From positions 1-43,409 of the forward strand of contig CAADWP010000082.1 of assembly GCA_900752785.1 (NCBI GenBank): DNA of 43,409 nucleotides, written 5' to 3'. Origin of the DNA: an uncultured Ruminococcus sp. Its GTDB lineage: Bacteria > Bacillota > Clostridia > Oscillospirales > Ruminococcaceae. Made by a program: the position numbers and the translations under genes. Below are positions 1 through 6,527 of this stretch, piece by piece. The notes beneath the pieces were generated by a model. It was not told where the DNA came from. It did not search any database and worked only from the letters and a program-made list of their open reading frames with translations. Every line of letters begins with the position of its first letter. Position 1 is the first letter of the stretch.

Positions 1-151
1 CGGAATTATTGAAATCTCTCACCCACTTCGTTACGCTGGATTTTGATATGCCATAATCCTTTGCTATCGAATTCGCCGATCTTCCACTTTTTGACAGCTG
101 CACTATCTGCCTTTTGAATTCCTCTGTGTAATTATTCATTTTTCCTGACAT
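1..151 (-). CDS. IS3-family transposase OrfA, N-terminal part (partial)
   Basis: About 50 codons are visible before the window edge. The peptide contains YTEEFKRQIVQLSKSG and IAKDYGISKSSVTKWV. This is the usual start of OrfA in IS3-family elements: a helix-turn-helix of the HTH_Tnp_1 type that binds the terminal inverted repeats. The start at 151 has AGGCGG about 9 nt upstream; a second ATG at 139 with AGGAAA 5 nt upstream is equally possible. The gene is cut by the window edge, so intactness and the OrfAB frameshift product cannot be judged. Its neighbour is the tail of an accessory endolysin operon transcribed in the same direction, and the terminator at 262-303 separates the two. The family is clear; the exact IS group is not. 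Confidence 0.8.
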   Translation of the reverse strand, partial: MSGKMNNYTEEFKRQIVQLSKSGRSANSIAKDYGISKSSVTKWVRDFNNS

Positions 152-182
152 TTTTCTTACCGCCTTTTTTCTTTTTTATTCT

Positions 183-212
183 ATTATACCATGGCTTAAT
201 ATTTTTTGTCTA
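183..212 (-). promoter_or_regulatory. Transposase promoter inside the IS end
   Basis: On the minus strand there is TAGACA (207-212), an 18-nt spacer and TATAAT (183-188), about 32 nt upstream of the transposase start. This is a near-consensus sigma-A promoter. Confidence 0.6.
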
Positions 213-261
213 ATTTATTATAGACGATCCATTTCACCTGCTACATACTATAACGATTGAG

Positions 262-303
262 AATAAACAAAAAGCGTCAATGATTTAGATCAATGGCGCT
301 TTT
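262..303 (-). terminator. Rho-independent terminator of the endolysin operon
   Basis: Arms 270-279 (AAAAGCGTCA) and 294-303 (TGGCGCTTTT) pair with one mismatch, and TGAT/ATCA pair inside them. On the minus strand the stem is followed by a T-rich run (TTTTTGTTTATT). It lies 19 nt past the stop of the endolysin gene. Confidence 0.8.
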
Positions 304-321
304 CAAAAATGTGGAGTAGAA

Positions 322-1566
322 TTATTCCTCTTTCAATGAACCCGTATACGTCTTACCATCTATGGTAAGTTTAACTTTTTTACTTTCACTGCTATTATTG
401 ATATTTGTGTCGGGAGCAGGCGTGTCAGATTTTCCATAGACAGATTTCTTAGTCAATCCCCAATAATTATAAAAATTATCAGTAATACTTTTGGTCGTTG
501 TAATGGTTTCATCACCATACCACTTAGAACCACTGCGATTATCAAGGTGTACGGCAGTATCATCAATTCTTGCAATTCCGGTAAATCCAAGATCCTGCGC
601 AGCACAAGTAACAATCTTAGATGAAATCTTAGCACCGCTTTGATCGTAGCAGACAATATCGACTGCTTTACCATTAGTATGCTGACCATTACCGGTTCCG
701 CCGACAGTCTTGTCATGCTTTGCGCATCTGTAACCGCTGTTGACAATAATCTTTGAGCAGTTCAGAGCATGGAAGAGTTGTTCAAGCATACCGACAAGAG
801 TTACATCAAGGAGCGTATTATGCTCATCTCCACACTTACAACGAAACTCAGACACATTGAAATGCTGTGTTAGCTGCGTTTTGTCAGTAAATGCAAATGT
901 CTTTATCGTAGACGGCTCTGCTTTGGAAGTATTAGAAGCCTGAGTAACAGAAAATCCGTTGAATCCGCCGTTCTTAATGACAGTAGGGAAGTCCTTGTAA
1001 CAGTAGTCAAGATCAACATCACCCCGTATACCACTCACACTGCCTTTTGACGAATGCTGCCACATATCATAGATCCCATCATAGTTACACTTACCTGCAT
1101 ATTCAGCAATCCATAGAAAATACTGCTTTGCTACTTCTTTTGTAATATGTGTCTGTAACGGACTTCGTGAAATATATAAACCTGCAAAATAGCCGGCTGA
1201 TTCAAGTGTATTACAAAATGCCTTTACAAAAGAAGGGCAGTGTTCCTTTCCCTTGGCAAGCTGATTCTGCTCTTCAAGATCAAAGTAAATCGGATATTCA
1301 AACTGTTTTCCTTTAATTACTTCGAGACATGCTTTTGCTTCCCTTACTGCATCTTCTGCTGATTCAGCATAGGAATACCAATATGCACCAACCGGAAGAC
1401 CTGCCGCTTTTGCATTTGCGTAGTTTCTTTCAAAGCATTCATCTTTCTGGCTGATTTCTCTGCCATAACCGGCACGAATGATGACAAATCCTATTCCGTC
1501 TTTCCTGACTGTTTCAAAGTCAATATTTCCCTGATACTTGGAAACATCAATACCCTTGATTTGCAT
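322..1566 (-). CDS. Bifunctional peptidoglycan hydrolase (GH25 lysozyme + M15 peptidase), endolysin-like
   Basis: The 414-residue protein has two wall-cutting domains. Residues 1-195 are a GH25 muramidase, with the opening GIDVSKYQG, RAGYG near 31 and the catalytic pair in YFDLEE (D96, E98). Residues 232-350 form an M15_3-type carboxypeptidase or endopeptidase, with zinc ligands likely H296, D303 and H340 (GQHTNGKAVDI, VHLD). A short tail ends KLTIDGKTYTGSL. No signal peptide or membrane segment is visible, which is typical of phage endolysins that need a holin to reach the wall. The start follows AAGGATG, which sits just past the stop of the upstream SH3-like gene, so the two are translationally linked. 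No holin, tail or packaging gene is nearby. It could therefore be a prophage remnant or a domesticated lysin. The domain assignment is strong; the biological role is inferred. Confidence 0.88.
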   Translation of the reverse strand: MQIKGIDVSKYQGNIDFETVRKDGIGFVIIRAGYGREISQKDECFERNYANAKAAGLPVGAYWYSYAESAEDAVREAKACLEVIKGKQFEYPIYFDLEEQNQLAKGKEHCPSFVKAFCNTLESAGYFAGLYISRSPLQTHITKEVAKQYFLWIAEYAGKCNYDGIYDMWQHSSKGSVSGIRGDVDLDYCYKDFPTVIKNGGFNGFSVTQASNTSKAEPSTIKTFAFTDKTQLTQHFNVSEFRCKCGDEHNTLLDVTLVGMLEQLFHALNCSKIIVNSGYRCAKHDKTVGGTGNGQHTNGKAVDIVCYDQSGAKISSKIVTCAAQDLGFTGIARIDDTAVHLDNRSGSKWYGDETITTTKSITDNFYNYWGLTKKSVYGKSDTPAPDTNINNSSESKKVKLTIDGKTYTGSLKEE

Positions 1567-1579
1567 AGTAAATCATCCT

Positions 1580-1885
1580 TTACTGAATATTATTGAGTTT
1601 TACCCAACCGATAATTCGTTCAGGCTTGCCTACACCGGAGGGAGAATCTGTAAGTCTGACACGACCGTTCACAGTAGTATCATCCCATATATAATATCTA
1701 CCCTTGATTCCCGTGAAGTGTTTCGGAGCAACAGATGAACTATACAGCAAAGCAAGACGAATTTCAATAGGATCGCCTGTCTTATACTTCTTTTCGGTAA
1801 CTGATTCTTCTGCTGCATCTGTAGCATCGGATTTTGTAATACTCGTATTATCGGCTGATACCGAAGTATCAGCAGTCAACCCCAT
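1580..1885 (-). CDS. Small protein with C-terminal SH3-like cell-wall-binding domain
   Basis: The 101-residue protein has a low-complexity Ser/Thr/Asp-rich N-terminus (residues 1-33). A domain of about 65 residues follows, beginning KYKTGDPIEIRLALLYSSS and containing GRYYIWDD and VGKPERIIGWVKL. This pattern is familiar from the C-terminal SH3-like wall-binding domains of clostridial phage endolysins. It lies 13 nt upstream of the GH25/M15 gene, which has no SH3 domain of its own, so it may supply the binding module in trans. The ATG has no good ribosome-binding site. The frame is open for eight codons before it, back to a TAG. The gene may therefore be a relic of a longer protein rather than a complete one. 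The function is inferred from resemblance only. Confidence 0.6.
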   Translation of the reverse strand: MGLTADTSVSADNTSITKSDATDAAEESVTEKKYKTGDPIEIRLALLYSSSVAPKHFTGIKGRYYIWDDTTVNGRVRLTDSPSGVGKPERIIGWVKLNNIQ

Positions 1886-1915
1886 ATCATCTGACTGCTT
1901 ATTACGCTATTCTTT

Positions 1916-2347
1916 TCATTTTGTATACTCCGCCAGTGCCTTTTTTAATAACTCATATCTTAAACGTTTCTCTTCTTTTGCAAAATGAACATCCCGGAAC
2001 TGTTCTGTATTATTTTCATATACAAGCTTTTCATCACCGAATTGCTCACTTGTCAGATCAAAAACACAATCACCAATAACATTATAACAATGGTAATTGC
2101 CGCCTTCACGTAATATTCCATAAACTTTTCCGCCAAAAATATCCTGCGCAAGAAATGCAGTTATAGAGCATTGTCCAAGAGTTTTGTTATTAAATGTCCA
2201 ATTATTTCTCATTCTTGGAGCGCAGGTATCCGCAGACCATATTTCAGATAGTGCATCATACAAATTTAATGGTGAATAAATCTTCGGATATGTCTTATTT
2301 ATTGGTTTAACTGTTGCAGTTTCCCAACCGTAAAAATTGTATTTCAT
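1916..2347 (-). CDS. YunG-like protein of unknown function
   Basis: The 143-residue soluble protein has no signal or membrane segment. It resembles the uncharacterised YunG family: a conserved Cys in GQCSITAFLAQDIFGG (near 81), then GNYHCYN near 107 and FDLTSEQFGDE near 117. The Cys/His spacing loosely recalls papain-like or NlpC-type folds, but no catalytic role is established, and I do not assign one. The start has an excellent GGAGG 6 nt upstream and lies 9 nt after the peptide deformylase stop, so the two belong to one transcript. The region is more AT-rich than the housekeeping genes to the right, consistent with acquired DNA. The family call is moderately sure. Confidence 0.65.
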   Translation of the reverse strand: MKYNFYGWETATVKPINKTYPKIYSPLNLYDALSEIWSADTCAPRMRNNWTFNNKTLGQCSITAFLAQDIFGGKVYGILREGGNYHCYNVIGDCVFDLTSEQFGDEKLVYENNTEQFRDVHFAKEEKRLRYELLKKALAEYTK

Positions 2348-2356
2348 ATTGTCCTC

Positions 2357-2770
2357 CTAAATTAAAATTCCGCTAAAATGGTCCATTTCATGCTGGATAA
2401 TCTGTGCTTCAAAATCGTAAAAAGTTTGCTTTTTCAACTTAAAATTTTTATCAAGATAAATAACAGTAATTGACTTGTATCTCTTAGCAGTTTTCTCTCC
2501 AATATGCGACAGACAGCCTTCATTTGTTTCGTAAGTCTGCTTTGATTTATCAAAAATTTCGGGATTTATCATAATCCGATATTCACCGCCAATAAGTGCA
2601 ACAAGAATTGTTTTGCGCACTCCTATCATATTAGCAGCCATACCAACGCATCGTTCAGAATTCGCCTTAATAGTATCAAGTAAATCATTAATGGTCTGAA
2701 TATCATCTTTCGTAGCCTTTTCCGATTTTTGCGACAGAAAAATTGGGTCTTTAATTATTTCTTTTATCAT
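2357..2770 (-). CDS. def: Peptide deformylase, variant motif I
   Basis: The 137-residue protein belongs to the zinc/iron-dependent deformylases that remove N-formyl from nascent proteins. Motif II EGCLS (C86) and motif III QHEMDH (H127, E128, H131) give the complete metal site. Motif I departs from the usual G-x-G-x-A-A-x-Q: here the sequence is CVGMAANMIG (41-50), so the first Gly is Cys and the Gln is Met. That Gln normally stabilises the transition state. Similar short variants occur in other clostridia beside a canonical Def. It starts at ATG after GGAGGA and heads a four-gene mini-operon with a YunG-like protein, an SH3-like protein and an endolysin. A housekeeping deformylase would normally sit with fmt, so this is probably a paralogue with a special target. 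Family sure, activity uncertain. Confidence 0.85.
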   Translation of the reverse strand: MIKEIIKDPIFLSQKSEKATKDDIQTINDLLDTIKANSERCVGMAANMIGVRKTILVALIGGEYRIMINPEIFDKSKQTYETNEGCLSHIGEKTAKRYKSITVIYLDKNFKLKKQTFYDFEAQIIQHEMDHFSGILI

Positions 2771-2861
2771 GATTCCTCCATTAAGAAAATTACTTATACA
2801 CGCCGTATATTTAGTAATATTTTTTATAAATTATACAAAATTTATGTTTAAGCTTTATTTT

Positions 2862-2890
2862 ATTATACATTGTTTTTGAGAAAAAATCAA
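2862..2890 (-). promoter_or_regulatory. Sigma-A promoter of the deformylase-endolysin operon
   Basis: The minus strand reads TTGATT (2885-2890), a 17-nt spacer and TATAAT (2862-2867). This leaves an AT-rich leader of roughly 85 nt before the deformylase ATG. A second TATAAT lies about 30 nt downstream but has no matching -35. The remainder of 2771-2997 is AT-rich, with no gene seen. Confidence 0.7.
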
Positions 2891-2990
2891 CAACTTTTCG
2901 TACTTTAGGTTAAAAGATTCGGAGTAAAAATGTCTTATATTTTAAGATACATATACAAAATCTTAAATGACTGAAAATATTGTTTATAAT

Positions 2991-3024
2991 CGTATAAAAA
3001 GGAGCGTTTGAACAGCGCTCCTTT
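2991..3024 (-). terminator. Terminator after the TSCPD-domain gene
   Basis: A perfect 9-bp stem AAAGGAGCG (2998-3006) / CGCTCCTTT (3016-3024) is followed on the minus strand by a short T-run (TTTTTATACG). It lies 5 nt past the stop of the 3029-3286 gene. Confidence 0.85.
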
Positions 3025-3028
3025 AAAA

Positions 3029-3286
3029 TCATTTTTTTAATTTTTCGTAAGCCTGTCTTACAGCAATACAAAGCTGGTCGGCACAGGAGGTTGATCGCCT
3101 TCCACAAGTATTTCCCTTGAGCTTTGCTTCAATTTCCTCGACAGTCCAACCGTCAAGCACCTTTGAAAGAGCTTTGAGATTGCCATTGCAGCCTCCATTA
3201 AACGAAATATCCGTGATAACGCTGCCCTCAATATTAAAATTTATCTCATGTGAACAAACGTCTTTAGTCTTATAAGTGTAACGCAT
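3029..3286 (-). CDS. TIGR03905-family TSCPD-domain protein
   Basis: The 85-residue protein is Cys-rich. It has an early Cys in DVCSHEI, then GGCNGNL near 33, and NTCGRRSTSCADQL near 60. The last segment is the TSCPD-type motif, also found at the C-terminus of class II ribonucleotide reductases. The stand-alone family (TIGR03905) is common in clostridia and has no established function. The clustered cysteines suggest metal or redox chemistry, but that is inference. The start has AGGAGG 5 nt upstream. The gene diverges from spoVT across a 139-nt gap and ends in its own terminator, so it is probably monocistronic. Confidence 0.8.
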   Translation of the reverse strand: MRYTYKTKDVCSHEINFNIEGSVITDISFNGGCNGNLKALSKVLDGWTVEEIEAKLKGNTCGRRSTSCADQLCIAVRQAYEKLKK

Positions 3287-3354
3287 AACTGCCTCCTAAT
3301 ATAGCAAAATATCATAAAATTTCAAAAAATTACATAATTCGGCATCTTTATAGA

Positions 3355-3374
3355 CATAGGTATAATTTCCTATG
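3355..3374. promoter_or_regulatory. Palindrome around the putative spoVT -10 element
   Basis: CATAGG (3355-3360) and CCTATG (3369-3374) form a perfect 6-bp inverted repeat. They flank an 8-nt centre that contains TATAAT on the plus strand, about 60 nt upstream of the spoVT start. No good -35 was found. The arrangement would suit an operator, or DNA bound by the SpoVT/AbrB-type dimer itself, but this is only suggested by position. Confidence 0.4.
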
Positions 3375-3425
3375 ACCGGGCAATAATAACACCACAAAAA
3401 TAAATTATTTTTGGAGGAATTATAT

Positions 3426-3965
3426 ATGAAAGCAACCGGAATTGTAAGACGAATAGACGACCTCGGACGTGTTGTTATTCCAAAGGAGATCAGACGCACC
3501 ATGCGTATCAGAGAGGGAGATCCTCTTGAGATCTATACAAACAGCGAAGGCGAAGTCATTTTTAAAAAATATTCAGCAATAAACGAAATGAGCGAAAACG
3601 CATCATATGTAGCGGACATAATGTTTAGAATCGCAGGCTGTCCTGTTGTGATATTTGATAAGGACCACGTAGTAGCTTCTGCCGGAGTCCCACGCAAGGA
3701 GTTCGCTGAAAGACGCGTAACAGGTCAGCTTGAGGAGCTTATGGAAAACAGAGGACAATATTTCTGTCCTGACGGAAACAGCGGAAACTTCTTTCCTGCC
3801 GAAGGTGTTGATCGGAACGCAATTGCTGCCGTTCCAATAATTACAGCAGGAGATGTATCCGGTGCAGTAGCTTTTTTAAGCTCTGATAAATCTAAAGAGG
3901 CTAACGATCTGCAAAAAAGCCTTATAAATGCAGCGGCGCAATTCCTTGCACGTCAAATTGAATAA
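3426..3965 (+). CDS. spoVT: Stage V sporulation protein T (AbrB-type regulator)
   Basis: The 179-residue protein is a transcription regulator of late forespore genes in spore formers. Residues 1-50 are the AbrB-like swapped-hairpin DNA-binding domain (MKATGIVRRIDDLGRVVIPK, then IRRTMRIREGDPLEIY). Residues 55-179 form the GAF-like sensor domain of SpoVT (MFRIAGCPVVIFDKD; AVPIITAGDVSGAVAFLSS). The length matches Bacillus SpoVT (about 178). The ATG at 3426 is chosen because GGAGGA sits 7 nt upstream; an in-frame TTG at 3411 is part of the ribosome-binding site. It is the only confident plus-strand gene of the window, flanked by divergent and convergent neighbours. In Bacillus it is read by sigma G; no clear sigma-G promoter is visible here. 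The identity is secure. Confidence 0.95.
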   Translation: MKATGIVRRIDDLGRVVIPKEIRRTMRIREGDPLEIYTNSEGEVIFKKYSAINEMSENASYVADIMFRIAGCPVVIFDKDHVVASAGVPRKEFAERRVTGQLEELMENRGQYFCPDGNSGNFFPAEGVDRNAIAAVPIITAGDVSGAVAFLSSDKSKEANDLQKSLINAAAQFLARQIE

Positions 3966-3975
3966 TTAAGAATCT

Positions 3976-4005
3976 GTAGGGGACGATGTGAGCATCGCCC
4001 CTTAC
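3976..4005. repeat. GC-rich palindrome, possible dispersed repeat or bidirectional terminator
   Basis: GTA-GGGG-A-CGATG (3976-3988) pairs with CATCG-CCCC-T-TAC (3993-4005) around a TGAG loop, with single-base bulges. It sits between the convergent ends of spoVT and the acyl-CoA synthetase. There is no T-run on either side, which argues against a simple terminator. It resembles small dispersed palindromes found between genes in ruminococcal genomes; that resemblance is from memory and not tested. Confidence 0.5.
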
Positions 4006-4040
4006 GTTTAAGCGACCATATCATATGCAGGAATGGCAGA

Positions 4041-6347
4041 TTACCCTTTAAGTTCAACGCGTCTGATTTTTCCGCTGATAGTTTTTGGAAGCTCATCACG
4101 AAATTCAACGATCCTTGGATACTTGTACGGAGCAGTATGCTCCTTTACATAATTCTGGATCTCTTTTTTGAGTTCCTCAGTGCCTACAGTCCCCTTTGTA
4201 AGAACAATTGAAGCTTTAACAACCTGTCCTCTTACCGGATCGGGAGCAGCGCTTACGCCGCATTCAAGTACATACGGAAGTTCCATGATAACACTTTCGA
4301 TCTCGAAAGGTCCGATGCGATAACCCGAGGACTTGATAACATCGTCAACACGTCCAACATACCAGAAGTAACCGTCTTCATCCTTCCATGCAGTATCTCC
4401 AGTGTGATAAAGTCCGTCGTGCCATACCTCCTTAGTCTTTTCTTCATCCTTATAATAGCCGAGGAAAAGACCTACAGGAGCGCCTTTATCTGTACGGATA
4501 ACGATCTCTCCTGTTTCACCGGGCTTAACGGGATTTCCGTCCGTATCAACAATATCAACATCATATTGAACGCTTGGCTTGCCCATTGAGCCGGGACGTG
4601 CTGTCATACCGACAAAATTTCCGATAGAAAGCGTAGTTTCGGTCTGTCCAAAGCCTTCCATAAGCTTTACGCCCGTAGCTTTAAGGAACTGATTATAAAC
4701 CTCGGGATTTAGAGCTTCACCAGCAACAGTAGCATACTTTATGCTGCTAAGGTCATATTTTGAAAGATCTTCTTTAATGAAAAAACGGAACATTGTAGGC
4801 GGTGCACAAAAGGTAGTAATGCCGTATTTCTTAAACATTGGAAGTATTTTGCTTGCATCGAATCTCTCAAAGTCATAAACAAATATACATGTCTCACTGA
4901 GCCATTGTCCATAAAGCTTGCCCCAGAGAGCTTTTCCCCAACCTGTATCGGAAATAGTAAAATGTATTCCGTTTGGATCGACATTGTGCCAATAACGAGC
5001 CGTCACAAAATGACCAAGAGCATACAAATGACTGTGAGTCGCAATTTTCGGATAACCCGTAGTACCTGAGGTAAAGAACATCAGATTCGGTTCCTTTCCG
5101 CAGGAAAGCTCATTTGGATCTGTAGGACGTTCAAAAACGCTGCTGCATCTCTTGATGCCTTCATCAAAGCTGAACCAACCGTCACGCTCGCCGTTAGCCA
5201 TCATGCGCGTGATCTTCATACCGCATTCTTCGATCGCAAGATCGACCTGATGAGCAACGTCTCCGTCGCCTGTGCAGACGATAGCTTTAACGTCGGCAGC
5301 CTTAAAACGATAGGTAAAATCATGCTGAACAAGCTGATTTGTAGCAGGTATTACGATCGCGCCGATTTTATGAAGAGCGATAATAGCAAACCAGAACTGA
5401 TAATGTCTCTTTAATACGAGCATTACTCTGTCGCCCTTTTTGATGCCCATAGAACGGAAATAATTTGCCGTCATATTGGAATATTTCTTTATATCCGCAA
5501 ATGTAAAGCGACGATCCTCCAATTCATTTGATACATATATAAGTGCAGTCTTATCGGGACTTTTTTCTGCAAGCTTGTCTACAATATCAAAACCGAAGTT
5601 AAAAACATCCTCATTTTTAAAATTGATCTCAGTCAACGCGCCGTTTTCATCTGTTTTAACGTCAACAAATTTATCTGCGACAGGATTTTCTACCTTAGCG
5701 AGATCAAAATTAGTAACACCGGGAAGAATAACAGGTTCAAGATAATGGAGCGCTTTTTGGGGAGCAGATGTACCGAACACAATTGCATAAAATTTGCACT
5801 CCTGACCTCCTACTGCCCATTCGTCATGAGGCTCTGAACTGTCATAATAAATCGAATCGCCCTCGTTAAGTATCTCGACATTATCGCCGACCTGAACTTT
5901 AAGCTGACCGCTGATAACGATATCCATTTCCTGTCCCTCATGAGTATGAGGGTGCGAAACGCGGAATTTCTCGTCAACGTAAGGAACGGTCACAAGGAAA
6001 GGTTCGCCGATCTTATTTTTAAAATTAGGAGCAAGACGAAGATATGTAAAACCCTTGCGTCGTGCAATTGGAAGTCCTTCCCCTTTTCTGGTTATATCAA
6101 AGCTGTTGATGTGAGGACTTTCGCCTTCCATAAGATCAGTGATCTCAACACCGCAGGCATTTGCAAATTTATAGATAAATGTAAAGCTGAAGTCCTTAGC
6201 GCCGCCCTCATAGGCGAGATATTCAAAGGTAGATATTTCAGTTTTCTGCGCCATTTCTTCGGGAGAAAGACCCACTGATTCACGAACAGCTTTAATTCGT
6301 TCTGCAACCTCTCTTATCTTAAACTCGGGATTCATTAAATTACTCAT
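4041..6347 (-). CDS. HTH (XRE) - cupin - acyl-CoA synthetase fusion protein
   Basis: One uninterrupted 768-residue frame joins three modules. Residues 12-75 are an XRE-type helix-turn-helix (ERIKAVRESVGLSPEEMAQK). Residues 112-192 are a cupin with HPHTHEGQEM and EPHDEW as likely metal or ligand residues. Residues 245-768 are a complete AMP-forming acyl-CoA ligase of the medium-chain/acetyl type: P-loop TSGTTGYPK (426-434), GFGQTE (565-570), YHTGD (647-651), hinge GRVDDVIKSSGYRIGP and catalytic K760 in PKTISGKIRR. The HTH-cupin half matches one-component regulators, which suggests that a ligand or acyl metabolite controls DNA binding while the ligase makes or consumes it. The start has AAAGGAG 12 nt upstream. 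The gene is monocistronic behind a consensus promoter. The modules are certain; substrate and coupling are unknown. Confidence 0.9.
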   Translation of the reverse strand: MSNLMNPEFKIREVAERIKAVRESVGLSPEEMAQKTEISTFEYLAYEGGAKDFSFTFIYKFANACGVEITDLMEGESPHINSFDITRKGEGLPIARRKGFTYLRLAPNFKNKIGEPFLVTVPYVDEKFRVSHPHTHEGQEMDIVISGQLKVQVGDNVEILNEGDSIYYDSSEPHDEWAVGGQECKFYAIVFGTSAPQKALHYLEPVILPGVTNFDLAKVENPVADKFVDVKTDENGALTEINFKNEDVFNFGFDIVDKLAEKSPDKTALIYVSNELEDRRFTFADIKKYSNMTANYFRSMGIKKGDRVMLVLKRHYQFWFAIIALHKIGAIVIPATNQLVQHDFTYRFKAADVKAIVCTGDGDVAHQVDLAIEECGMKITRMMANGERDGWFSFDEGIKRCSSVFERPTDPNELSCGKEPNLMFFTSGTTGYPKIATHSHLYALGHFVTARYWHNVDPNGIHFTISDTGWGKALWGKLYGQWLSETCIFVYDFERFDASKILPMFKKYGITTFCAPPTMFRFFIKEDLSKYDLSSIKYATVAGEALNPEVYNQFLKATGVKLMEGFGQTETTLSIGNFVGMTARPGSMGKPSVQYDVDIVDTDGNPVKPGETGEIVIRTDKGAPVGLFLGYYKDEEKTKEVWHDGLYHTGDTAWKDEDGYFWYVGRVDDVIKSSGYRIGPFEIESVIMELPYVLECGVSAAPDPVRGQVVKASIVLTKGTVGTEELKKEIQNYVKEHTAPYKYPRIVEFRDELPKTISGKIRRVELKG

Positions 6348-6453
6348 GGATAGCTTACTCCTTTCTGAAGATTACGCCGCCAAAATACTTCGAGACGACC
6401 TTATATTAAATTAATAAAAATACAGATAATGCTGCCTTAACGCAACATAAATT

Positions 6454-6482
6454 ATTATACCACTTTAAAACGCAAATGTCAA
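6454..6482 (-). promoter_or_regulatory. Consensus sigma-A promoter of the HTH-cupin-ligase gene
   Basis: The minus strand has TTGACA (6477-6482), a 17-nt spacer ending in TGG (extended -10) and TATAAT (6454-6459). Direct repeats AACGCAA on the plus strand at 6469-6475 (in the spacer) and 6439-6445 (just past the start site) lie exactly 30 bp apart and could be operator half-sites. The 5' leader of about 100 nt otherwise shows no clear structure. Confidence 0.85.
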
Positions 6483-6527
6483 TTGATTTTTTTCTCTTTG
6501 TGAATGGCTGCGGTATTGTTATAAAGA

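Larger units (their letters stand above)
1..236 (-). mobile_element. IS3-type insertion sequence, one end, truncated by window edge
   Basis: The fragment holds the promoter and first about 50 codons of an IS3-family OrfA transposase reading out of the window. The outer end is placed near 236, where the minus strand begins TGAAAT, because IS3-family termini usually begin with TG. The other end, the second transposase frame and any target duplication lie outside the window, so this boundary is a guess good to about 15 bases. Confidence 0.55.

Noticed and set aside
1..2770. Left end as a complete prophage
   Set aside because: Only lysis-like genes are present; no integrase, terminase, portal, capsid or tail gene is visible in the window.
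2910..3107. Possible 65-codon minus-strand gene between deformylase and the TSCPD gene
   Set aside because: It runs across the terminator and into the TSCPD gene in another frame; composition is typical of AT-rich spacer.
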